64,000 nucleotides of DNA from assembly GCA_017469955.1 (NCBI GenBank), contig JAFUFJ010000007.1:62001-126000 (forward strand), in the 5' to 3' direction. The notes beneath the pieces were generated by a model. The model did not search any database, was not told the DNA's origin, and was given only the letters and a program-made list of their open reading frames with translations. This DNA comes from Prevotella sp. GTDB taxonomy: Bacteria; Bacteroidota; Bacteroidia; Bacteroidales; Bacteroidaceae. Position 1 is the first letter of the stretch, and each line of letters starts with the position of its first letter. Positions 1-7,915 of the stretch are shown piece after piece. The position numbers and the translations under genes are program-made.

Positions 1-1
1 G

Positions 2-2962
2 CAAGGACGCTATATGACGGAAGGGTTTGGAGGCTTGGAAGAGGGCATTGCCCAGCGTTCGACAGACAATTATAAAACGTATAGCGTCACGACAAGCCTT
101 GACCTTGGCAAGTTCTTTCCTGAGAAAGCCAAGGTGACAGCGCCTCTTTACTACTCCATCACGAAGGAAGAAAACTCGCCGAAGTATAATCCTCTTGACA
201 CAGATCTGGAACTAAAGGAGGCGCTCGACGGTGCTGCAGACCGGCATGAACGAGACTCTATCGAGAGTATTGCCGTGACGAAAACGACGAACAGGAATTT
301 CTCTCTTTCGAATATCCGTTTCGGAACTCAGTTTGACAAGAGGCATCCAACGCCCATCGACCCGGCCAACTTCTCCCTTTCCTACAGCCATTCCCACCGG
401 AATACGAGCGGAGAGACGACCGTCTATGAGAAGGAAGATAACTGGAAAGGCGCCCTTTCCTATAATTGGACACCGGTATATACCGCGTTTACTCCTTTCA
501 AAAAAAGCATCAAGAGCAAAAGCAAATGGTATGACTTGCCCAAGGCTCTTACGTTCAACTACCTGCCTCAAAACATCACGTTCAATACCGACATCATCCG
601 CAACTACTACGAATTGCAGGAACGTGACATGGAAGACTTGGGCGGTTCGCAGCTTCCTTTGACGTTCAGCCAGCAGTTCCTTTGGAACCGGGAGTTTGCC
701 ATCAAGTGGGACCTCACGAAGAATCTGCACATGAACTTTGAGAGTGGTACCCACGCCGAGGTAGAAGAGCCCTACACTCCGGTGAACAAAGACCTCTATT
801 TCGACCGTTATGAAGCTTGGAAAGACTCGGTGAAGACCAGCTTGCGCCACTTCGGTACGCCTCTTGACTATAGCCAGTCGTTCACGGCATCCTACAAGTT
901 GCCGCTCAATCTGGTGCCCGTTCTCAACTGGATTACGGCCGATGCAAGCTACAATTCGAGGTACAACTGGATCAGAGGCACCGACCTTGAAGACGGCACG
1001 TCGCTCGGAAATTCCATCTCAAACAACCGGCAGTTCAACATCAACTCAAGCCTTAGCCTTGAGAAGCTCTACAATCAGATACCGTTCCTCAAGGCAACCA
1101 ACGACCGATTCAACAAGGAATCGCGGCGCAACTCTTTGACGGCAGCCCGCCAACAGCGCAACGGCAGCGCTTCGTCGGCCTCCCAACGTGGCACGAATGG
1201 CAACAAGGCCACGGCAGCCCAGACCGAGTTGCCGAAGAACAAGAAAGGCTATGAGGGCGAGATCACCCTTCTTCCAGATACGGCCATCAGCGTGAACCAC
1301 GGCAAGAAGAGCAAGCGTCTCATCGTCTCGGCCAAGACAGCCGAGGGCCGTATGTTCCCCATTAAATATAAAGTGGTGAACGAAAACAGCATCAAGATTC
1401 TCACAAAGGTCGATTCGGCAACCCAAGTCAAGGTGACGGTGACGCCGAAGGAGCCCCTTGAAGAGCAAGGATGGTATCGCACTACGCAGTCGATTGCCCG
1501 CTTCCTGATGATGGCTCGCAACGTGAGCGTCACCTATCGCAACCAGTATTCGATGTCGTTGCCGGGCTTCATGCCCATGATCGGCAACGCGTTTGGCCAG
1601 CATCGTGGGGCAGATGCCTTGTCTCCTGGTCTTGACTTTGCTTTCGGTATGACGGGCGATTCGTTCATAGACAAGGCAAGAGACAATGGCTGGCTGCTCA
1701 TGAGCGACTCCGTAGCTACCCCTGCTACGACCACAAAGAGCGAGGACCTCCAGCTGCGCCTTACCCTGGAGCCTGTGCGTAATTTCAAGATTGACTTAAA
1801 TGCAAGCCGCACCCAGACCACGGGCAAGAGCGTGCAATATATGTATGCTGGCAATCCAACGACCCAAACGGGCACCTTCAACATGACCACTCTGTCCCTT
1901 TCCACTGCCTTTGAAGGCATGGGAAGTGCCAACAATGGCTTCTATTCTTCTTCGTTTAATAAGTTCTGCAACTCGTTGGAGTCGTTCCGAAGCCAAGTGG
2001 AAGCCCGCTATTCCAATGCCGTCTATCCGCGTGAATCGGCTCTTGGCGGACAAAAATACGACCCTGCCAACGGTGCGGTCAACAAGTATAGTGCCGACGT
2101 GATGGTGCCTGCCTTCCTTTCAACCTATACGAGCATGGGCGGAAAGTCGCTCAGTATCTTCCCGTCACTCTCGCGGATGCTCCCCAACTGGAGCCTTCGC
2201 TATAGCGGGTTGGGCAAGCTTACGTGGTTCCGCGACCACTTCAAGAGCGTCACTGTCAACCATGCTTACAAGAGCGTCTATGCCGTAGGCTCCTATAGCA
2301 GCTACAGCACCTTCATGGAATATATCAACGGTCTGGGCTTCATCACCGATGCTACAACGGGTAATCCTGTTCCCAGCTCGATGTATAACGTACCCACGGT
2401 GAGCATCAACGAGTCGTTTGCTCCGCTGCTGGGGCTTGAGCTGACCTTCATGAACAGCATGACGGCCAACGTGAAGTATACCTCTTCGCGCGTGGTCACG
2501 CTCTCAATGACGAGCATACAGATCAACGAAACACGCCAGAAAGACTGGACTGTAGGCTGGGGATACAAGGTCAACGACTTCAAGTTCCCGTGGTCGAAAG
2601 ACCATCGTGCCGTGAAGAGCAAGAAGAAAACCACCGAGGACGGCGAGCAGAACCAGCAGACTTCCCAGCAGAAGAAGACTGCCAACAGCAAGGGTGTGAA
2701 CCACGATCTCAACCTGAAGTTCGACTTCTCGTTCGGTTCTCGTGCAGCCATTAGCCGCGACATCGCTTCGATGACCAGCTCGGCTTCTAACGGAACCCGC
2801 ACGATGCGCATGTCGTTCATGGCCGACTATACGCTCTCTCGTCTGCTTACCATGCAGTTCTACTACAACTATCAGAATAACACTCCGCTGCTCTCCAGCA
2901 GCACTTATCCCACTTCTACGCGCGACTTCGGTTTCAACATGAAGTTCTCGCTCACCCGATGA
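2..2962 (+). CDS. sprA: SprA/Sov T9SS outer-membrane translocon, C-terminal part
   Basis: The frame is open to the left edge, so the true start lies outside the window. The visible 987 residues are a Tyr/Asn/Ser-rich beta-barrel sequence with repeated amphipathic strands. They include lysine/serine-rich linkers (for example the KSKKKTTEDGEQ stretch near the end) and finish with an aromatic-rich strand ending in SLTR. This matches the C-terminal part of the very large SprA/Sov family, the outer-membrane channel of the type IX secretion system, whose members reach over 2,000 residues. The stop overlaps the start of the downstream carboxypeptidase gene. The assignment rests on recalled family similarity; the order of the barrel strands was not modelled. 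Confidence 0.8.
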   Translation, partial: QGRYMTEGFGGLEEGIAQRSTDNYKTYSVTTSLDLGKFFPEKAKVTAPLYYSITKEENSPKYNPLDTDLELKEALDGAADRHERDSIESIAVTKTTNRNFSLSNIRFGTQFDKRHPTPIDPANFSLSYSHSHRNTSGETTVYEKEDNWKGALSYNWTPVYTAFTPFKKSIKSKSKWYDLPKALTFNYLPQNITFNTDIIRNYYELQERDMEDLGGSQLPLTFSQQFLWNREFAIKWDLTKNLHMNFESGTHAEVEEPYTPVNKDLYFDRYEAWKDSVKTSLRHFGTPLDYSQSFTASYKLPLNLVPVLNWITADASYNSRYNWIRGTDLEDGTSLGNSISNNRQFNINSSLSLEKLYNQIPFLKATNDRFNKESRRNSLTAARQQRNGSASSASQRGTNGNKATAAQTELPKNKKGYEGEITLLPDTAISVNHGKKSKRLIVSAKTAEGRMFPIKYKVVNENSIKILTKVDSATQVKVTVTPKEPLEEQGWYRTTQSIARFLMMARNVSVTYRNQYSMSLPGFMPMIGNAFGQHRGADALSPGLDFAFGMTGDSFIDKARDNGWLLMSDSVATPATTTKSEDLQLRLTLEPVRNFKIDLNASRTQTTGKSVQYMYAGNPTTQTGTFNMTTLSLSTAFEGMGSANNGFYSSSFNKFCNSLESFRSQVEARYSNAVYPRESALGGQKYDPANGAVNKYSADVMVPAFLSTYTSMGGKSLSIFPSLSRMLPNWSLRYSGLGKLTWFRDHFKSVTVNHAYKSVYAVGSYSSYSTFMEYINGLGFITDATTGNPVPSSMYNVPTVSINESFAPLLGLELTFMNSMTANVKYTSSRVVTLSMTSIQINETRQKDWTVGWGYKVNDFKFPWSKDHRAVKSKKKTTEDGEQNQQTSQQKKTANSKGVNHDLNLKFDFSFGSRAAISRDIASMTSSASNGTRTMRMSFMADYTLSRLLTMQFYYNYQNNTPLLSSSTYPTSTRDFGFNMKFSLTR

Positions 2963-4200
2963 TGATGAGTAAATCCTACAGATATCAGCTGCTGGCTCTG
3001 CTTCTGTGCCTGATGGGCGCGCCAGAGTCGGCTTTTCCGCAAGTGACAGTCGTCAGCCAGCCTGCCGGCGATGAGGCCCGTTGGGAGCAGGTTTTGTGTG
3101 CGCGGTTTGACGCTTTGACGGCAGATGCCTTGTTTGAAACAAGCCAGCTTGGCCTGATGGTCTACGACCTCACAGCGTCGAAGACCCTCTATGCCCGCGG
3201 TGCCCGCCAGCTGTTACGGCCGGCATCCACCATGAAGCTGCTCACAGCCATCACTGCCCTGCAGCAGCTTGGGGGCAGTCATCAGTTTCAGACCCGCCTC
3301 TATGCGCTCGGCGAGGTGGCCGACAGCGTGTTCACGGGCACGCTCTATTGCCAAGGAGGCTTTGACCCGGCCTTCGGAAACGAGGAGATGGCCGTCTTCA
3401 TCGACAGCATACGCGCCCTTGGCATACACACGTTGCGGGGCACGATAGTGGCCGACCGCTCGATGAAAGATGCCGACCTGCTGGGTGAAGGCTGGTGCTG
3501 GGACGACAAGAACCCCGTACTCTCGCCGTTGCTTTGCAACCGTCGCGACGACTTTCTCTATCAACTCATCGGCCAACTGGCCGACGTTGGCATCCTTGCC
3601 GACGTCACTACGGCCGAATCGGGGGTGCCCGAGTCGGCACGCCTGCTGTGCATCGTGAGCCATACCATTGACCAGATACTCCTTCAGATGCTCAAGAAGA
3701 GCGACAACCTCTATGCCGAAGCCGTGCTCTATCAGGTGGCTGCTGCCACAGGAAACAGGCCGGCCACGGCCAAAGATGCCGCAGCCGTAGAGCAGGAGCT
3801 CATTCGTTCGTTAGGGCTTAGTCCTGACAACTACCGCTTGGCCGACGGCTCTGGTCTCTCGCTTTACAACTATCTTTCGGCCGAACTCGAAGTGGAGCTG
3901 CTCAAATACGCCTGGCACAACCGCGCCATCTACGACCACCTCTACCCGGCTTTGCCCGTAAGCGGCATCGACGGGACGCTGAAAGACCGCATGAAGTCGG
4001 CCGACACTCAGGGAAAGGTGTGGGCAAAGACCGGCACACTCTCCGGCATCAGTTCGCTTGCAGGCTATGCCATGACGGCCAACGGACATGTGATTGCCTT
4101 TGCCGTCATTAACCAAGGCCTGCGTAACGGACGTGCCGGACGCGACTTCCAGGACCGCCTTTGCCAGGCAATCTGCCAGCCTGCCGACCTGCCCAACTGA
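2959..4200 (+). CDS. dacB: D-alanyl-D-alanine carboxypeptidase/endopeptidase, PBP4 type
   Basis: A periplasmic peptidoglycan hydrolase of the low-molecular-weight PBP4 (peptidase S13) family, which trims or cleaves D-Ala cross-links. A hydrophobic signal segment covers about residues 8-27. The three active-site motifs are in order: S90-T-M-K93, S248-D-N250 and K357-T-G359. At 413 residues it is shorter than the roughly 470 typical of E. coli PBP4, so the accessory domain between the first two motifs looks reduced. The start overlaps the sprA stop. Three consecutive ATG codons (2959, 2962, 2965) make the exact start uncertain by two codons. The overlap suggests co-transcription with sprA. Confidence 0.9.
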   Translation: MMMSKSYRYQLLALLLCLMGAPESAFPQVTVVSQPAGDEARWEQVLCARFDALTADALFETSQLGLMVYDLTASKTLYARGARQLLRPASTMKLLTAITALQQLGGSHQFQTRLYALGEVADSVFTGTLYCQGGFDPAFGNEEMAVFIDSIRALGIHTLRGTIVADRSMKDADLLGEGWCWDDKNPVLSPLLCNRRDDFLYQLIGQLADVGILADVTTAESGVPESARLLCIVSHTIDQILLQMLKKSDNLYAEAVLYQVAAATGNRPATAKDAAAVEQELIRSLGLSPDNYRLADGSGLSLYNYLSAELEVELLKYAWHNRAIYDHLYPALPVSGIDGTLKDRMKSADTQGKVWAKTGTLSGISSLAGYAMTANGHVIAFAVINQGLRNGRAGRDFQDRLCQAICQPADLPN

Positions 4201-4232
4201 CCATTCTCCGCCCCAGAGCTTACCCTCCTTCC

Positions 4233-4342
4233 TGAGAAAGCTAAGCATTCAGCCTCAAAAGTCTTAGGATTCTGACCGAGAAAGCTATGAGTTCTGGCCA
4301 TGAAAGCTATGAGTTCTCACCCTGAAAGGATAGCTTTCTCAG
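4233..4342. repeat. 110-bp five-module repeat, copy 1
   Basis: Five consecutive 22-bp modules (4233, 4255, 4277, 4299, 4321) each carry a GAAAG-type word at the same phase. Modules 3 and 4 share GAAAGCTATGAGTTCT. The block opens with TGAGAAAGCT and closes with AGCTTTCTCAG, so its ends are inverted copies. It lies after dacB and before the terminator of a convergent gene. No coding sequence fits. Confidence 0.85.
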
Positions 4343-4393
4343 GCCGATGTCACGGCGTGATGGCACAGAAGTGGAAGGAGTGCACACAGAAAA

Positions 4394-4434
4394 CGCCCGC
4401 CTTGCCGGTCTGAAAGACCTTGGCAAGGCGGGCG
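4394..4434 (-). terminator. Rho-independent terminator of the small barrel gene
   Basis: Perfect 13-bp stem, CGCCCGCCTTGCC at 4394-4406 and its complement at 4422-4434, with a 15-nt loop. On the minus strand it is followed by TTTTC, as expected downstream of the gene ending at 4468. Confidence 0.85.
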
Positions 4435-4467
4435 AAACGTATGGGAAGCCCCCGGGAGGGCTGCTCT

Positions 4468-5109
4468 TTAGAAGTTTACACCGAAGTTGACGGTGAAGGC
4501 ATGTCCGTGGGCTGTCACGTTGTCGGCATTGGCAATATTGGCAATACCGAACTTGTAGGCCAGCTCGAGATAGAGGTTGTTGTACTCTGCACCGCAGCCA
4601 ACTTTGATGCCCATGTCAGGATGCTTGTAGTAACCGTCGTTGAACGAGCTGTGCTTGGTCACCACTTCAGCACCGCCTGCACTGACGGTTTCCTTCGTCT
4701 TTCCTCCGATAGCCCAAGAAAAATACGGACCAATCAGGGGCATCACGCTCACGCCGTCTGTCACAGGAATGCCATACTTGATGAGCACAGGAATCTCCAA
4801 ATAGTTCAGCGAAACATCATATTTTGCAGTAGCTCCGCCAACCTTCACGTCGCCTTTACCACCGCGTTGTGTGAAATAAAGACCACTCTCAAGGAACACA
4901 GGCGTGGTATCAGAGACGCGCAAGCCGATGACTCCTGCCAGCGTAAGGCCGGCCTTGGTGTCAAGATCGGTGATGCCTGCAGCAGAGAGACCCAGACGGG
5001 CTCCGTAATAGAGGCGTGACTGGTCGAACGAAAAACTGCCGCTGCTTGTCTGAGCAAACGATGTAGCAGCCATCATAAGGGCTGCAATTGCCATAAGAAT
5101 CTTTTTCAT
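4468..5109 (-). CDS. Small outer-membrane beta-barrel protein (porin-family, PorT-like)
   Basis: A 213-residue protein with a clear signal peptide (MKKILMAIAALMMAATSFAQ). It then shows alternating beta-strand sequence (YYGARLGLSAAGI, VFLESGLYFTQRG, YLEIPVLIKYGI) and ends in an aromatic-terminated strand, VNFGVNF. The LEIPVLIKY segment is typical of the outer-membrane beta-barrel type-2/PorT-like family of Bacteroidetes. The longer open frame starts at 5163, but 5109 is chosen because the signal peptide begins there. It is a single gene with its own terminator. The function is unknown; it is presumably a structural or adhesion-related barrel. Confidence 0.8.
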   Translation of the reverse strand: MKKILMAIAALMMAATSFAQTSSGSFSFDQSRLYYGARLGLSAAGITDLDTKAGLTLAGVIGLRVSDTTPVFLESGLYFTQRGGKGDVKVGGATAKYDVSLNYLEIPVLIKYGIPVTDGVSVMPLIGPYFSWAIGGKTKETVSAGGAEVVTKHSSFNDGYYKHPDMGIKVGCGAEYNNLYLELAYKFGIANIANADNVTAHGHAFTVNFGVNF

Positions 5110-5265
5110 AATCGTGTTGTTATTTGTTAAGACAATCTTCCTTTTTGCGCTGCAAAGAAACACTTTTTTTCGGATATGGCAAAAAAAATGACCAAAAAAG
5201 TAAGAAAAGCCTTATGTTTTTGTGACATTGCGGACGCTTTTGTTCGCAATCTGACAAATTATTCG

Positions 5266-5273
5266 TACTTTTG
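5266..5273 (+). promoter_or_regulatory. Bacteroidetes -7 promoter element for mutY
   Basis: TACTTTTG matches TAnnTTTG and lies 21 nt before the mutY start. A good -33 TTTG at the usual spacing is not obvious. Confidence 0.5.
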
Positions 5274-5294
5274 AAAGCCAAAAGAAACAGCATC

Positions 5295-6323
5295 ATGAGC
5301 AACACTCTTACGCCTTTTGCATCAACGGTCATGGACTGGTTTCAGCAAAACGGGCGCGACTTGCCTTGGCGAGCCACGCGCGATCCCTATGCCGTCTGGC
5401 TCAGCGAGGTCATCCTCCAGCAGACAAGGGTTGAACAGGGACGGCCCTACTGGCTGCGGTTCATGGAGCGATGGCCGAGGGTTGAACTGCTTGCCGAGGC
5501 CGAAGAAGACGAAGTGATGCGCATGTGGCAGGGCTTAGGCTACTATAGTCGTGCGCGCAACCTGCACGAAGCTGCACGGCAGGTGGCTGCCATGGGACGC
5601 TTTCCCGACAGCTATGATGCCCTGCGCAGGCTGAAAGGCGTGGGAGACTACACGGCTGCGGCAGTGGCTTCGATAGCCTTTGACGAGCCCGTGGCTGTGG
5701 TCGACGGCAATGTATACCGCGTGCTGTCGCGCTATTTCGGCATCGACGTGCCCGTCAACAGCGCCGAGGGCCGGCGGGTGTTCAAGGCGCTCGCCCAGTC
5801 TCATCTGCCCGAAAAGGCTGCCTCGGCATACAATCAGGCACTGATGGACTTTGGTGCATTGCAGTGTACTCCCCAGTCGCCGGCCTGCAACGAATGCCCT
5901 TTGGCGCCGTCGTGCGATGCCTTGCGCACGGGAAGGGTAGACATGCTGCCCGTAAAGGAAAAACGACTGAAGGTGAAACAGCGCCACCTGTCCTACGTAT
6001 ATATAAGGTGGCAGGGCAAGACGGCTATGAGAAAACGCCCTTCAGGCGACATCTGGCAAGGATTGTGGGAACCCTTTCTGGCAGAAGATGACGGCGGACG
6101 TGAACAGGGATACGGGCTTCCGGCAGGCGCAAAGCTCGTGAAGAAGGGAGTAAAGCATGTGCTGACCCACCGCATTTTGCTGGCCGATTTCTACCTCTGG
6201 GAGCCCGAATCCGAACCGCGACTGTCCGAGGAATACAAGTGGATAGCAGAATCTCAGATTGACAACTATGGCGTTCCGCGCCTCGTAGAGCTGTTGCTGC
6301 AGAGCATTTCGGAGGCCGGATAG
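5295..6323 (+). CDS. mutY: A/G-specific adenine DNA glycosylase
   Basis: Removes adenine mispaired with 8-oxoguanine or guanine in base-excision repair. The 342-residue protein has the HhH-GPD fold: catalytic Glu38 in WLSEVILQQT, the helix-hairpin-helix LKGVGDYTAAAV and catalytic Asp137 in VVDGNVYRV. The 4Fe-4S ligands are C191-X6-C198-X2-C201-X5-C207. A C-terminal NUDIX-like domain (from about residue 225) reads 8-oxoG. The start at MSNTLTPF (5295) is preferred over 5271 because the upstream -7 element at 5266 would place the longer start at or before the transcript start. A bidirectional terminator follows. Confidence 0.95.
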   Translation: MSNTLTPFASTVMDWFQQNGRDLPWRATRDPYAVWLSEVILQQTRVEQGRPYWLRFMERWPRVELLAEAEEDEVMRMWQGLGYYSRARNLHEAARQVAAMGRFPDSYDALRRLKGVGDYTAAAVASIAFDEPVAVVDGNVYRVLSRYFGIDVPVNSAEGRRVFKALAQSHLPEKAASAYNQALMDFGALQCTPQSPACNECPLAPSCDALRTGRVDMLPVKEKRLKVKQRHLSYVYIRWQGKTAMRKRPSGDIWQGLWEPFLAEDDGGREQGYGLPAGAKLVKKGVKHVLTHRILLADFYLWEPESEPRLSEEYKWIAESQIDNYGVPRLVELLLQSISEAG

Positions 6324-6353
6324 CCACAGCAGACAACACGATGATGAAGAAAA

Positions 6354-6397
6354 AAGCGACGCAGAAAAAGGCCGTCTCGCCTTCATCTGCGTCGCTT
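6354..6397. terminator. Bidirectional terminator between mutY and the nuclease gene
   Basis: Perfect 12-bp stem AAGCGACGCAGA (6354-6365) with complement at 6386-6397. It is flanked by A-rich sequence on the left and TCTCTTT on the right, so it can serve both convergent genes. Confidence 0.8.
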
Positions 6398-6421
6398 CTC
6401 TTTGAAGTGAAAGCCAGTTGG

Positions 6422-7402
6422 CTACAGTTTTTTCTGGAAATCTTCGACTTTCCATGCATTGAGCACTTTCTCGCGGTCGAGCGATTCGACAGCATTCTCA
6501 ATGTCGTCGGGCAGGTTGCAGAAGAAGTCGATGCCCGTAAGACGCTCCAACTCGTCGATATTCACCACGTAGGGGCGAAGGTCTTTCGTCGAGCTCGACT
6601 GGTGCTGAATCCAGAATCCCAAAGCCTTGTAGCCCCCGTTTCCCGGGTCTTGATTCTTGCAAAGCAATGCCATGAAGAAGTATTTCGGAACCGGTATCTT
6701 GTTGCGCCCTGAGCCTAAATATCGGATGATGTTGGCATTGTCGTCAATAGTTCCGCCCTTGACGACGTAGAGTGTGTCGCGGAAATTGTTGTTATTCCAT
6801 TCGCGGACAATCTTTTCCATGTTTGCCCATACATAGCCGTTGAAACCATTAACCTGAGGTTGCATGTTGGTCATGTAGAAAGTCTGTGTGTTGGCCTGGC
6901 TGTTATAGGAGTAGGCACGGTCGGCAGAAGGGATGATGTGCCCGTGGTCGTAGCCCGATCCGCTGTAGGGATCTGCCGTAAAGTGATATTGGCTGTCAAG
7001 ATCCGGGTCGTTGGGGTATTCAGTAAACGGCCCGTTATAGTTGCGGGGCTTCCGGTCTGTGGCATTGCTCGTGTTGCCGGGGTGCATCTGATAGCACGAC
7101 CAGCGTTGCGAACGCAGAGAGCCTTCCTCGTTCCAGCCTGTGGGATGAAGGTCAGTGTCCCACTCAACGCAGTAGTTTACACCGAACGATGCCCGATGGA
7201 CAATGACAATGTTGTTGGCACCGCCTTTCAGCTTCGGAAACTCCAATCGCCCGTAGACGGAGTTGGCCCTTGTGTCGTTGCGGTTGGTATTGTTGCGCAT
7301 AGTGGTGCGGTTGTCTTCTTCATCGTTGAAGTCAACATCGGTTCCGCATGCCGTCAATGCGAACAAGAAGGCTAAAATAGGGATAAATCTGAATGGCTTC
7401 AT
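6422..7402 (-). CDS. Secreted DNA/RNA non-specific endonuclease (lipoprotein)
   Basis: An extracytoplasmic sugar-non-specific nuclease of the NUC1/EndA beta-beta-alpha-metal family (326 residues). The start MKPFRFIPILAFLFALTACG gives a lipobox cysteine at residue 19, so surface or periplasmic anchoring is likely. The metal-site motif is GYDHGHIIPSADR; the family usual is DRGH, so this is a DHGH variant with the catalytic His kept. The NMQPQVNGFNGYVWANME block supplies the Asn that holds the metal. It sits close to a nucleic-acid/phosphoester uptake-like cluster. The longer open frame from 7459 lacks a signal peptide at its start. Confidence 0.88.
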   Translation of the reverse strand: MKPFRFIPILAFLFALTACGTDVDFNDEEDNRTTMRNNTNRNDTRANSVYGRLEFPKLKGGANNIVIVHRASFGVNYCVEWDTDLHPTGWNEEGSLRSQRWSCYQMHPGNTSNATDRKPRNYNGPFTEYPNDPDLDSQYHFTADPYSGSGYDHGHIIPSADRAYSYNSQANTQTFYMTNMQPQVNGFNGYVWANMEKIVREWNNNNFRDTLYVVKGGTIDDNANIIRYLGSGRNKIPVPKYFFMALLCKNQDPGNGGYKALGFWIQHQSSSTKDLRPYVVNIDELERLTGIDFFCNLPDDIENAVESLDREKVLNAWKVEDFQKKL

Positions 7403-7512
7403 GTCTTGAATAAATAAAGAGATGCGACCGACCGCATATGCAACTACGTTCGAACGCACCTCTCCGAAAAATTAATCTCTATATCGACTGTAAAAGATAG
7501 TCAAGCAACGAA

Positions 7513-7764
7513 TTACTTCTTAATCTTACCGTAGCGGCTCATGAAGCGGTCAACACGACCGGCTGTGTCAACGAGCGTGCTCTTACCCGTATAGAATGGG
7601 TGAGAGGTGTTAGAGATTTCAACTTTTACCACTGGGTAAGTTTCGCCTTCAAATTCCACTGTCTCATTGGTCTTTGCTGTGGACTTTGTAAGGAACATAT
7701 CGCCGTTGGACATGTCACGGAACACGACGGGGCGATAGTTTTCTGGATGAATACCTTTTTTCAT
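7513..7764 (-). CDS. rpmE2: 50S ribosomal protein L31, type B
   Basis: An 83-residue ribosomal protein beginning [15 protein letters not shown], the typical start of type B L31, and containing [25 protein letters not shown] split over its core. It lacks the CxxC zinc pair of type A, so it is the zinc-independent form. The longer frame upstream (to 7836) is not conserved-looking and overlaps a promoter-like site. It is a single gene. Confidence 0.95.
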   Translation of the reverse strand: MKKGIHPENYRPVVFRDMSNGDMFLTKSTAKTNETVEFEGETYPVVKVEISNTSHPFYTGKSTLVDTAGRVDRFMSRYGKIKK

Positions 7765-7808
7765 TGTTTTTATTCTTATGATTAATAATGTGATTGTTCT
7801 CTTGATTG

Positions 7809-7816
7809 CAAAAATA
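7809..7816 (-). promoter_or_regulatory. Likely -7 element for rpmE2
   Basis: On the minus strand the site reads TATTTTTG (TAnnTTTG), 45 nt upstream of the L31 start. A second match, TAATTTTG, lies at 7850-7857, so two start sites are possible. Confidence 0.45.
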
Positions 7817-7915
7817 GCACGATGTGACACGTACATACTAAGCAGGGTGCAAAATTACAAAGAATTCTGCACCCTGCCAAATATTTCGGAAATTATTTTC
7901 CCTTGATCGGAGATT

